From SIG307 sp045596385 (GTDB taxonomy: Bacteria > Bacillota > Clostridia > Lachnospirales > Lachnospiraceae), in contig JAZOCC010000015.1 in NCBI GenBank assembly GCA_045596385.1, positions 62,001 through 126,000 on the forward strand: a stretch of 64,000 nucleotides of DNA, written 5' to 3'. The notes under the pieces are model-generated. The model was not told where the DNA came from. It worked only from the letters and a program-made list of their open reading frames with translations, and did not search any database. Of the stretch, positions 50,763-59,162 are shown piece by piece; within the stretch, counting starts at the first letter, position 1, and each line of letters begins with the position of its first letter. The position numbers and the translations under genes are program-made.

Positions 50763-51710
50763 CTATACTTGAACGATTCCCTGAGCTACCATATATACGG
50801 ACGCTCCTATCAACATCACAAGACCGATAAGGAGACACGCACCGGCAATAATAAATACGGTAGCGACGTGCTTACCCTTAATCTTCTCACCCTTTTTCTT
50901 CATCAGCGCGGTACCTGCAAGCATCAGCGGGAACGCAACCACGCCCAGCAACAAATAGGTACCGATGCTGCTTATATATAACGGCACACCGCCCTCCAGA
51001 AGCATTTCTGCTATCATAGCGCCCTGACCTTCCGCCGTCTCCGCGGTAACAGACGCCACGGTATCCTGTAATGCAATGCTTAACAATACCGGAACCAGAT
51101 TGTTGGTACCGTGATACAATGCCGGCATTAACATATTTTCGGTTTTCAGCATAACCCAGGTCATACACGCACCGAGAATCGCAGTCGGAATAAAGCGGTA
51201 AAAATCCAGATGGAACACGCCGAAAAGAATACCCATGGAAAGTACGATTACCCACGGCTTCTTAATGCCCTTAAAGGTATGTAAGATAAATCCGCGATGT
51301 ACTGCCTCTTCACAAATCGCCGGCATAACCGATGCAATCAGAATACCGAGTATCATTCCCTTACTGGACACGATACTGTTCAGGCCACCGGATACTGCCG
51401 CCATTTCCTCCGGGAAAAACAACGTAAAGATATAAGTCGCCATATACGTCGCAAGAATACCGCCTACCCAGAATATGAGCACACCGAGAACCTCACGAAG
51501 CTTCGGCAACTTAATCGGAAATACTTCCTTTAAGTTCTGCTTACAAATAAGTGCTGCTCCGATTGCCATAGCCAGTAAGATAAGCTCCGTAACCGCCAAT
51601 CCCCACAACCCGATTGCCTTCTGAATCGGGAAGCATACAAATTGTGCCATCGCCAACACAATTGCCAAAAAAAGTACTCCGACCCAAGGCTTCAATTTCT
51701 TTCGTTCCAT
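50763..51710 (-). CDS. CPBP-family intramembrane metalloprotease
   Basis: A 315-residue membrane protein with about eight helices. Family motifs: CEEAVHRGFILHTFKG (EExxxR, about residue 133) and GVFHLDFYRFIPTAILG (His and following FxxxH-like region). These glutamate/histidine residues form the presumed active site of CPBP/Abi proteins. It is the first gene of a CPBP-NatA-NatB operon, 63 bases upstream of the ATPase. Such proteases are often linked to bacteriocin self-immunity, but no bacteriocin gene is seen here. Confidence 0.9.
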   Translation of the reverse strand: MERKKLKPWVGVLFLAIVLAMAQFVCFPIQKAIGLWGLAVTELILLAMAIGAALICKQNLKEVFPIKLPKLREVLGVLIFWVGGILATYMATYIFTLFFPEEMAAVSGGLNSIVSSKGMILGILIASVMPAICEEAVHRGFILHTFKGIKKPWVIVLSMGILFGVFHLDFYRFIPTAILGACMTWVMLKTENMLMPALYHGTNNLVPVLLSIALQDTVASVTAETAEGQGAMIAEMLLEGGVPLYISSIGTYLLLGVVAFPLMLAGTALMKKKGEKIKGKHVATVFIIAGACLLIGLVMLIGASVYMVAQGIVQV

Positions 51711-51754
51711 AAAAAACTCCTCCTTTTATTTGTACTCCCTACTCCCGCCGCATA

Positions 51755-51816
51755 CACCGTGCATATACTGTGCATGCCGATATATACAGTATATATACAC
51801 TCATGTAATTTGTCAA
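51755..51816 (-). promoter_or_regulatory. Promoter and repeated operator-like sites of the CPBP-NatAB operon
   Basis: On the minus strand TTGACA (51811-51816), 17 bases, TATACT (51788-51793). TATATACAGTATATATA (51781-51797) and GTGCATATACTGTGCAT (51763-51779) are similar palindromic or direct sites, suggesting a dimeric regulator encoded elsewhere. Confidence 0.55.
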
Positions 51817-51893
51817 GTACTATTTTATAAATTTTTTTAAAATATATCAATAAGACAGCGTCCTGTTTCGACAATCTAAAGAAAATCTTAAGA

Positions 51894-52129
51894 TTCTTTT
51901 CGCCTTGCCCACATTCTAAGATATGATGACCGGGCCCACTGTTCTTTTGCAAGTCGCAACGCTCCGTCAAACTTCCTTTAAGAGTGGCTAAGCCTTTCGG
52001 TAGCGTCCTCAAGCCTAAGCCACTCTAAAAGGTGATTTCGACTGCGCTAAATGCGCAACCCTTCGGGAAAAGCAAAAGAACAGTGGGCCCGGTCACCATA
52101 TCCTTTCAGTTTAAGAAAGGCGAAAAGAA
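51894..52129 (-). repeat. Family-1 structured repeat, copy 4 (- orientation)
   Basis: Outer arms TTCTTTTCGCCTT (51894-51906) with AAGGCGAAAAGAA (52117-52129); inner 24-bp arms 51921-51944 with 52078-52101 (23 of 24 paired). Core blocks GTCGCAACGCTCCGTCAAAC (51953-51972), AAAGGTGATTTCGACTGCGC (52028-52047) and ACCCTTCGGGAAAAGCAAAA (52058-52077). Its internal stem AGAGTGGCT/AGCCACTCT has a sequence unlike the other copies. The family-2 start TGCAGGCAAAG (52131-52140, minus strand) adjoins it. Confidence 0.8.
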
Positions 52130-52147
52130 CTTTGCCTGCACATAAAG

Positions 52148-52184
52148 AAAAAAGGCTTCCGCAGTTCCCTGCAAAAGCCTTTTT
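52148..52184 (-). terminator. Terminator of the small lipoprotein gene
   Basis: AAAAAAGGCTT pairs with AAGCCTTTTT; on the minus strand CCTTTTTTCTTT follows. It lies three bases after the stop codon region at 52187. Confidence 0.88.
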
Positions 52185-52186
52185 CC

Positions 52187-52417
52187 TTAGTTTCCGTATA
52201 TTTCTTCCAACTCTTTATAATTCTCTGATATCGGTTCCACCACTTTCCGACATTCTTTACACATATTGTACTCGCCTAACATATTAAGATACATCGGCTT
52301 ACAGTAAGCATCCTTTCCGCACCATTCACATTCTGTTTTTTTACATCCTGCAAATCCAACGATCATCATCGCTGTAAGTCCTACAAGTGCCATTATTTTT
52401 AACAACTTCTTCTTCAT
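52187..52417 (-). CDS. Small Cys-rich lipoprotein of unknown function
   Basis: A 76-residue lipoprotein: MKKKLLKI, hydrophobic core, lipobox GFAGC. The short mature part has two Cys pairs (CEWCGKDAYC and CKEC), which look like a zinc-ribbon. I do not recognise a family. The start at 52417 gives the better spacing to GAGG than the ATG six bases upstream. It stands alone between clpB and the CPBP operon. Confidence 0.65.
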   Translation of the reverse strand: MKKKLLKIMALVGLTAMMIVGFAGCKKTECEWCGKDAYCKPMYLNMLGEYNMCKECRKVVEPISENYKELEEIYGN

Positions 52418-52525
52418 TGGCATATCCTCTTTCCCGGTTATATCACCACATATTTCGTAGCTTTATTATAAGATGCACAGGCACAATTGTCAAGGAAATA
52501 CCTCTTCTGCTTTGCGCATTCACAC

Positions 52526-55123
52526 TTATTTCACCGTTTCGGACACGCTTGCGTAAAGCCCGTTCTCTCCTTTATCGATGACAATCACACTGCCCGGCAC
52601 TACTTCATCCGCAAGAATCAGGCGGGCACTTAAGGTCTCCACATGCTTCTGCAAATAACGCTTCAGCGGTCTCGCACCGTACACCGGATCATAAGCCTCC
52701 TCGATGATAAAGGCCTTTGCTTCCGAAGTCAGTGCAATGGAAAGTTCCCGGTCGGAAAGACGCTTGTTTAAATCTGCAAGAAGAAGTTCCACAATGTCTC
52801 CGATATTGTCCCTAGTCAGCGGCTTAAAGAAAATGATTTCATCCAGACGATTCAAAAACTCCGGACGGAAGTGTCCGCGAAGCTCATTATTTACAAACTC
52901 ACGGGCCTGTTCCCCGATTTCACCGTCCGCTTCGATTCCCTCTAATAAGTACTGGGAACCGATATTGGAGGTCATAATCAGAATCGTATTCTTAAAGTCC
53001 ACGGTTCGACCCTGGGAATCGGTAATCCGGCCGTCATCCAACACCTGCAACAGCACGTTAAACACGTCCGGGTGGGCCTTTTCGATTTCGTCAAACAACA
53101 CCACGGAATACGGTTTTCTTCGGACCGCCTCCGTGAGCTGTCCCCCTTCCTCATAGCCCACGTAGCCCGGAGGCGCTCCAATCAAGCGGGATACGGAGTA
53201 TTTCTCCATATACTCACTCATATCGATACGAACCATATTCGCTTCATTATCAAACAGGGACGCTGCCAACGCCTTTGCAAGCTCCGTTTTACCTACACCG
53301 GTCGGTCCTAAGAACAGGAAGGAACCGATCGGCTTGGTCGGGTCTTTAATGCCCGCCTTGGCACGTAAAATCGCATCCGCCACCTTCTGTACGCCCTCGT
53401 CCTGTCCGATGACTCTGCGGTGCAATTCCTCATCCAAGTGAAGGGTCTTGTTCCGCTCGCTCTCCGTCAGCTTCGCCACCGGAATACCGGTCCAGCGGGA
53501 CACAATCTTTGCAATCTCTTCGTCACTGACATTCTCGTGTACCAGGGTATGTCCTTCCTTCGCCACCGCTTCTTCCTCTGTAGCCAGCATCTTCTGCAAC
53601 TCCGGAAGCTTTCCGTACTTTAGCTCTGCGGCTTTATTTAAATCATATTCCCGCTCTGCCTTCTGGATATCGTTGTTCAGTTCCTCCAACTGCTCACGAA
53701 GCTTTTGCACGCGCTCCACAGAGGCCTTTTCATTGTCCCACTTTGCCTTCGCCTCGGCAAACCGCTCTCTCTCCTCGGAAAGCTCCTTCTGAAGAGCTTC
53801 CAGGCGCTCCTTGCTGATACGGTCGTCCTCTTTCTTTAAAGCCGCCTCTTCAATCTCCAACTGCATCATATGGCGCTTTACGTCGTCAAGCTCCGTCGGC
53901 AGTGAATTCAACTCCGTCTTAATCAAAGCACACGCCTCGTCCACCAGATCAATGGCTTTGTCCGGCAGAAAACGGTCGGAAATGTAACGGTTGGAAAGGG
54001 TCGCTGCCGCCACCAGAGCCGCATCGTTGATACGGACTCCGTGATATACCTCATAACGTTCCTTCAGGCCGCGCAAAATCGAAATCGTATCCTCCACCGT
54101 CGGTTCCTCTACCAGCACAGGCTGAAAACGTCTCTCCAACGCCGCATCCTTCTCAATATACATGCGGTACTCATTCAGCGTGGTGGCGCCGATACAGTGA
54201 AGTTCGCCTCTGGCCAGCATCGGCTTTAACATATTGCCCGCATCCATGGCACCGTCGGTCTTGCCGGCTCCCACAATGGTATGAAGCTCATCAATAAAAA
54301 GAATAATCTTTCCGTCGCTCTTTCTGACCTCCTCCAGCACCGCCTTTAAACGTTCCTCGAACTCTCCGCGGTACTTTGCACCGGCCACCAATGCCCCCAT
54401 ATCCAGCGCAAACAAACTCTTGTCCTTTAAACTCTCCGGTACGTCGCCCCGCACGATACGCTGGGCCAGACCCTCTACCACCGCCGTCTTACCCACACCC
54501 GGTTCACCGATCAGCACCGGATTGTTCTTTGTCTTACGGGACAAAATACGGATGACGTTACGAATCTCGCTGTCTCTGCCGATGACCGGGTCCAGCTTCT
54601 GATTCCGGGCACGCTCCACCAAATCATAGCCGTACTTCTCTAAGGTATCGTAAGTAGCCTCCGGATTATCCGTCATGACCTGCTGATTCCCACGCACTGT
54701 AGCAAGGGCCTGCAAAAAGCGCTCTCTTGTAATCCCGAAGGTATGAAGCAATTCCTTCACCTCACGGGACGGTTGCTTTAAAAGAGACAAAAACAAATGC
54801 TCCACAGACACGTAGGCATCCCCCATGGCCTTTGCTTCATCCTCTGCATAGATTAACACTTTATTTAAATCATTACCCACATACACCTGGGCCGCCCCGG
54901 ATACCTTTACTCTTTTCTTTAAAAGACCTTCTACCTGGGCCGCAAACACCTCCGGTGCAATCTCCATCTTCGTCAGAAGCTTCGGAATCAGCCCTTCGCC
55001 GTCCTTCAAAAGAGCATACAACAAATGCTCCTGGGCAAGTTCCTGGTGTCCGAAATCGTAAGCAATCTTTTCACAATCCTGTACCGCCTGCACCGACTTT
55101 TGCGTAAACTTGTTAATATTCAT
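52526..55123 (-). CDS. clpB: ATP-dependent disaggregase ClpB
   Basis: An 865-residue AAA+ chaperone that extracts proteins from aggregates together with DnaK. Domains: Clp N-domain (1-145), first AAA+ (about 155-400; Walker A GEPGVGKT, Walker B ILFIDELHT), the coiled middle domain (about 400-530; many Glu/Lys heptads), second AAA+ (about 560-760; Walker A GPTGVGKT, VVLFDEIEKAHPDVFNVLL) and the C-terminal small domain. Length and order are normal. The promoter is sigma-A type; neither a CIRCE element nor a clear CtsR box is visible. Confidence 0.96.
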   Translation of the reverse strand: MNINKFTQKSVQAVQDCEKIAYDFGHQELAQEHLLYALLKDGEGLIPKLLTKMEIAPEVFAAQVEGLLKKRVKVSGAAQVYVGNDLNKVLIYAEDEAKAMGDAYVSVEHLFLSLLKQPSREVKELLHTFGITRERFLQALATVRGNQQVMTDNPEATYDTLEKYGYDLVERARNQKLDPVIGRDSEIRNVIRILSRKTKNNPVLIGEPGVGKTAVVEGLAQRIVRGDVPESLKDKSLFALDMGALVAGAKYRGEFEERLKAVLEEVRKSDGKIILFIDELHTIVGAGKTDGAMDAGNMLKPMLARGELHCIGATTLNEYRMYIEKDAALERRFQPVLVEEPTVEDTISILRGLKERYEVYHGVRINDAALVAAATLSNRYISDRFLPDKAIDLVDEACALIKTELNSLPTELDDVKRHMMQLEIEEAALKKEDDRISKERLEALQKELSEERERFAEAKAKWDNEKASVERVQKLREQLEELNNDIQKAEREYDLNKAAELKYGKLPELQKMLATEEEAVAKEGHTLVHENVSDEEIAKIVSRWTGIPVAKLTESERNKTLHLDEELHRRVIGQDEGVQKVADAILRAKAGIKDPTKPIGSFLFLGPTGVGKTELAKALAASLFDNEANMVRIDMSEYMEKYSVSRLIGAPPGYVGYEEGGQLTEAVRRKPYSVVLFDEIEKAHPDVFNVLLQVLDDGRITDSQGRTVDFKNTILIMTSNIGSQYLLEGIEADGEIGEQAREFVNNELRGHFRPEFLNRLDEIIFFKPLTRDNIGDIVELLLADLNKRLSDRELSIALTSEAKAFIIEEAYDPVYGARPLKRYLQKHVETLSARLILADEVVPGSVIVIDKGENGLYASVSETVK

Positions 55124-55197
55124 ACCACATCTCTCCCTTCCGGTTTCTACAAACCAACACCCTTGATTACAATTCGTTTTCTATCTGTTCTACCCCA

Positions 55198-55226
55198 ACT
55201 ATAACACGCTTTATTTAAAATTGCAA
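55198..55226 (-). promoter_or_regulatory. Sigma-A promoter of clpB
   Basis: On the minus strand TTGCAA (55221-55226), 17 bases, TATAGT (55198-55203). I found no CIRCE repeat. Confidence 0.6.
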
Positions 55227-55382
55227 GTACCAATTTATTATTTCTCTATTTCAAAGATTTATTTTCACTCTTACAATTTCAACGTCAAAATTGTAGTAAA
55301 TATATTTGCTCTTTTCCCTATTTTATGATATAATTATACAAAACACCTTTAAATTGTATATCGTTTCAAGGAGGAGATTACG

Positions 55383-56858
55383 ATGAAAACACTATACCAA
55401 ACCAAGCTAAACAAACTGATACTACTGGTCCACGGTATCACTACTTTTTTTCTGACCATGGGTCTTATGGCACAACTCATGTCTTCCGGCCTACCACCAA
55501 TGAAGAGTGTTCCGCAGATTGTGTTAAATCTGCTTGTATTCATTGGCGGCATTATCATGTTTATCAAATTTAAAAGCACGATTCTCTATACCAGATATGT
55601 AGGCATTGCATTTTCTGCCGTATACTTCTTCATTCTGGTTACTGCCTTTTCCGGTGTTACCTATGCATATATGATGCCGATTTTTTTCATTCTGGTATTA
55701 TCCTTCGATAAGCTGGTACTGCTTGTTTCCAGCGGAATCTTTTTTGTTGCCAATATCGTGCGTATCATACTTACGGCAACCCGGAACAATCTGGCGGACA
55801 ATACCGTCATTGAGTCCGTAATGGTAGAAGCAATCATTACCGTACTCGTTGTCGTTGTTATCAATGTCGGTTCAAGACTCTTGGAACAGTTTTTTAACGA
55901 TTCCATGCAAGAAATTCTTTCCGTCTCCGACAGAAACGAAGCCATGGTAAAAAAGATTGCAGAAACCGCCAAAGTAGTAGAAGCTGAAGCCAACAGTATG
56001 ACAAAGCAGATGACCAATATCGTAGACTCCACAAAAGCGGTTAACGCCTCCATGGAAACCATGTCTCAAAGCATTGAAGAAACCACAGATGTTGTCATCC
56101 AACAAAACGTAAAGTCTCAGGAGATTGTCGAAATCATCAAAAATACAAATAATAAGACTTCTGCTATTGCAGAAGCTACAAAGGATGCAGATTCCGCCCT
56201 TACCATCGGCAAAGAGGCAATGGACCGGTTACACCGACATGTAGAATCTTCCATCCGCGCCAACGACGAAATGAAAGAATCGGTAGCGCAGCTTCAATCC
56301 AAAACCAATCAGGTAAAAACTATCACTGACGTAATTCTTGGTATTTCCAGCCAGACAAATCTGCTTGCATTAAATGCATCCATCGAAGCTGCACGTGCAG
56401 GCGAAGCAGGAAAAGGCTTTGCGGTTGTTGCGGATGAAATACGAAACCTGGCAGAACAGACCAGGACCGAAACCGAGAACATTACCAACATCATACAAGC
56501 CCTGTCCAACGAAGCACAGGTTATGACCGAAAAAGCAGAGCATACTGTTGAAATTGCCAACGATGAAAGTCATTATGCTTTGGAAGCGGAAGCCCAGTTC
56601 TCACATATCTCCGAAAAGATTACAGAACTGGCAGAGCATGTGACAGACGTGGAAACCCTGATGCAAACCTTAATCACCGCAAACGCATCCATTGCAGATG
56701 GTATCAACTCCTTATCGGCTTCCAGTGAAGAGCTCAATGCAAGCACCCAGGATGTATGTGAAACCAGTAACCAAAATGTAATCTCCGTGGATCAGTTCGC
56801 AATTTCCCTGGATCACATTCATTCGATTATTTCCGAGTTGAGTTCCATTGTACAGTAA
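55383..56858 (+). CDS. Methyl-accepting chemotaxis protein with multi-helix membrane sensor
   Basis: A 491-residue chemoreceptor. Instead of two helices around a sensor domain, the N-terminus has about six hydrophobic helices (roughly 12-30, 42-60, 66-90, 97-113, 116-130, 143-165) and no large outside loop. No clear HAMP domain follows; the cytoplasmic coiled coil (about 190-491) has the tip ISSQTNLLALNASIEAARAG-EAGKGFAVVAD. It may sense membrane or proton-motive state. AAGGAGG precedes the ATG; the promoter is TTGCTC-N17-TATAAT (about 55309-55337). Confidence 0.92.
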   Translation: MKTLYQTKLNKLILLVHGITTFFLTMGLMAQLMSSGLPPMKSVPQIVLNLLVFIGGIIMFIKFKSTILYTRYVGIAFSAVYFFILVTAFSGVTYAYMMPIFFILVLSFDKLVLLVSSGIFFVANIVRIILTATRNNLADNTVIESVMVEAIITVLVVVVINVGSRLLEQFFNDSMQEILSVSDRNEAMVKKIAETAKVVEAEANSMTKQMTNIVDSTKAVNASMETMSQSIEETTDVVIQQNVKSQEIVEIIKNTNNKTSAIAEATKDADSALTIGKEAMDRLHRHVESSIRANDEMKESVAQLQSKTNQVKTITDVILGISSQTNLLALNASIEAARAGEAGKGFAVVADEIRNLAEQTRTETENITNIIQALSNEAQVMTEKAEHTVEIANDESHYALEAEAQFSHISEKITELAEHVTDVETLMQTLITANASIADGINSLSASSEELNASTQDVCETSNQNVISVDQFAISLDHIHSIISELSSIVQ

Positions 56859-56897
56859 AACCAACATCACATATTAAATAAGTCTCTTATAAATCAA

Positions 56898-56942
56898 GCC
56901 CCGTGGAGGTCACACCCTGACAACTCCACGGGGCCTTTTATC
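56898..56942 (+). terminator. Terminator of the chemoreceptor gene
   Basis: GCCCCGTGGAG (56898-56908) with CTCCACGGGGC (56924-56934), then CTTTTAT. Confidence 0.85.
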
Positions 56943-56962
56943 TTCTCTCTACTGCTTTTCAA

Positions 56963-57116
56963 GCTACGCACTTGTGCGTGGTACTTTCCGTTTCTTTTGA
57001 GAGGCAGGCTTTAGGGGTAAAGAACCTTTACAAAAGCACTTTCCGTAATCTGTATTGCCTCTTTGTCCCTAAAACCGTCCCTTACGCAAGGAAAGGGCCA
57101 CGCACAAGTGCGTAGC
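56963..57116. repeat. Structured element with 19-bp inverted ends and pseudoknot potential
   Basis: A perfect 19-bp inverted repeat (56963-56981 with 57098-57116) is extended inward by ACTTTCC/GGAAAGG. Inside, AGAGGCA (57000-57006) can pair with TGCCTCT (57056-57062), and GGCTTTAGGG (57007-57016) with CCCTAAAACC (57067-57076); these pairings cross, giving a pseudoknot. It does not share the family-1 blocks. It lies between the convergent chemoreceptor and sugar-permease genes. Confidence 0.6.
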
Positions 57117-57140
57117 CCCTCTAAAGCTCTTATAAAATTG

Positions 57141-57992
57141 TTAGCCCTTTACAGAACCGAGCGCAACACCTGCGATAATGTACTTGGACAACAGGAAATA
57201 TACAACAAAGAGCGGTAGTACCGTCAGGGACAAGCCCAGGTATACGGAACCGAACTCCGTCTTATAAATATCACCCTTCAACAAGCTTACCATCATCGGC
57301 ATGGTGTACTTCTTAACATCCGTTAACAATACGGAAGGAACGAAGAGTTCATTCCACTTCTGTACGAAAGCGAAGATTGCCTGAGTTGCAATCGCCGGCT
57401 TCATAATCGGAATTACGATACGGTTAAATGTAAAGAACTCGCCCGCACCGTCGATACGGGACGCCTCTACAATTTCCAGCGGCAATGCCGGCTCCATGTA
57501 CTGCTTCATATAGAACACTACCGAAGGCGCCGCAATCGCCGGAATAATGAGCGGAAGGAAACTGTTGTTCATACCCACAGAATACATCATCTGATAGAAA
57601 CCGATGGAAATAATCTGGGACGGAATCATAAGCACTGCCATAATAAAGGTAAAGAACGCTCTTCTCATCTTCCATCTGTAAGCAACGATAGAGTATGCCG
57701 TCATGGAAGAGAAGTATACGGAAAGCGCCGTAGCACCCGTAGAGATAATCATGGAATTGACAAAACCGGTCATTGCGTTAAAGGACTTGGTTCCGATAAC
57801 ATTCCAGTTTCTCATAAGGTACTTAGACGGCCACAAGCCTAAAGCATTCGCATTAATTTCCGGTGTGGAACGGGTTGCGTTCATAAACATAATCCAGAAC
57901 GGCAAAATACTTAAAATTGCAAGCAAAATAAGCAATACATAAATCCAGAAGTGCGCAACCACAGCTCCTGCTTTATTCTTTTTCTTAGCCAT
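57141..57992 (-). CDS. Sugar ABC transporter permease (MalG/CUT1 type)
   Basis: A 283-residue permease with six helices and the EAA loop (EASRIDGAGEFFTFNRIVIP-IMKP, about 183-206). Cytoplasmic contact with an ATPase is expected, but no ATPase gene is present here, as is common for CUT1 systems that share MsmK. It overlaps the upstream permease gene by one base (TAATG). The cargo is probably an oligosaccharide. Confidence 0.93.
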   Translation of the reverse strand: MAKKKNKAGAVVAHFWIYVLLILLAILSILPFWIMFMNATRSTPEINANALGLWPSKYLMRNWNVIGTKSFNAMTGFVNSMIISTGATALSVYFSSMTAYSIVAYRWKMRRAFFTFIMAVLMIPSQIISIGFYQMMYSVGMNNSFLPLIIPAIAAPSVVFYMKQYMEPALPLEIVEASRIDGAGEFFTFNRIVIPIMKPAIATQAIFAFVQKWNELFVPSVLLTDVKKYTMPMMVSLLKGDIYKTEFGSVYLGLSLTVLPLFVVYFLLSKYIIAGVALGSVKG

Positions 57993-59044
57993 TACTGCAC
58001 ACCTCCCTTAGCCTTTTCTTCTTTAAGCTGCTGCTTATATGCCTTTGTCTGCGCCTTTTCAATTTTATGACGCGCAATTTCATCCTTATCACGAAGCATG
58101 AAGAAAATAATCGCAGCCAATACCGCAATCATTGCGAATACAAGCATACTTGCCGCTGATGCACGATTGTACAGCTTACCGCCGGTAAAGGACATCTCAA
58201 AGATATATACACTCAATGTACGAATATGACCCTTGATACCGCCCTGTCCGCCAACCATATACGGAATATCGAACATGGTCATACCACCGATCATACTGGT
58301 TACAAGCGTAAACAGCATAATGGACTTTAAGTTCGGAAGCGTCACAAATCGGAACTTCTGCCAACCGTTGGCGCCATCGATATCCGCTGCCTCAAACAAT
58401 TCCGGACTGATACCTAAAATACCGGAAATCAAAATAATCATGGTATAACCGTACCACATCCAGAACTGAACGAACGCAACAATAGCTTTGGATGCAAACT
58501 CATTTGAGAAAAAGTCTATATTACTGTCAATCACTCCCAGTAATCTGAGAACATCGTTTACCGGGCCCTTGTTATAGTCGAATAACTTAGTGAAAAGCAT
58601 TGCAATGGTAGCCGCTGTAATGATATTCGGCATGTAGAACAATACTTTAAACAATCCCTTACCGCGAATTTTATTACGAGTGCTGGTAAACCATACTGCC
58701 AACACAAGCGCCAGTAAAATCTGCGGAACAAAGTTTACTCCCCAAATAATACAGGTATTTTTTAAACTTGACCAGAAGTTCGGATCCGTAAGTACAAACT
58801 TATAATTATCAAAAATCATTAAGTTGCCTTCTTCGTCTCTCAGGAGTTCAACCTCTACTGTCGGTTCAATTCCCATCATTTCTTCCTGAGCAATCTGCAT
58901 CTGCAGTCTGTCAGTCATGTTTGTAAATCCGATTGAAAACGTGTTTATAATCGGATAAATCATAAATATCAGGTATGCAATGCAGAACGGAAGCGCAAAG
59001 ATATACCCCCACTTTGCATAACTAACTCCTTTTTTCTTATTCAA
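57992..59044 (-). CDS. Sugar ABC transporter permease (MalF/CUT1 type)
   Basis: A 350-residue permease with six or more helices and an inserted external loop after helix 1 (about 45-85, including ELLRDEEGNL). The EAA loop reads EAADIDGANGWQKFRFVTLP (about 218-237). The C-terminal tail is Lys-rich and cytoplasmic. It forms a heterodimer with the MalG-type subunit downstream. A hairpin lies between it and the binding-protein gene. Confidence 0.93.
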   Translation of the reverse strand: MNKKKGVSYAKWGYIFALPFCIAYLIFMIYPIINTFSIGFTNMTDRLQMQIAQEEMMGIEPTVEVELLRDEEGNLMIFDNYKFVLTDPNFWSSLKNTCIIWGVNFVPQILLALVLAVWFTSTRNKIRGKGLFKVLFYMPNIITAATIAMLFTKLFDYNKGPVNDVLRLLGVIDSNIDFFSNEFASKAIVAFVQFWMWYGYTMIILISGILGISPELFEAADIDGANGWQKFRFVTLPNLKSIMLFTLVTSMIGGMTMFDIPYMVGGQGGIKGHIRTLSVYIFEMSFTGGKLYNRASAASMLVFAMIAVLAAIIFFMLRDKDEIARHKIEKAQTKAYKQQLKEEKAKGGVQ

Positions 59045-59115
59045 AGCACTACCTCCAACATAAATTCACAAGAGCCACTGCCGCAGGCAGCACTCCTGTT
59101 ACAAACCAGAAAAGG

Positions 59116-59138
59116 GGCGGACGGAAAAACCGTCCGCC
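59116..59138 (-). terminator. Intercistronic hairpin between binding-protein and permease genes
   Basis: Perfect 9-bp stem GGCGGACGG-TTTTT-CCGTCCGCC on the minus strand, followed by CCTTTT. It is probably a partial terminator or processing hairpin that keeps the binding protein in excess over the permeases. Confidence 0.75.
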
Positions 59139-59162
59139 TCCTTATTAAGCATCTGTGTAAAA

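Noticed and set aside
55124..55382. Heat-shock operator (CIRCE or CtsR box) before clpB
   Set aside because: No TTAGCACTC-N9-GAGTGCTAA repeat and no clear tandem GGTCAAA motif; only a sigma-A promoter is present.
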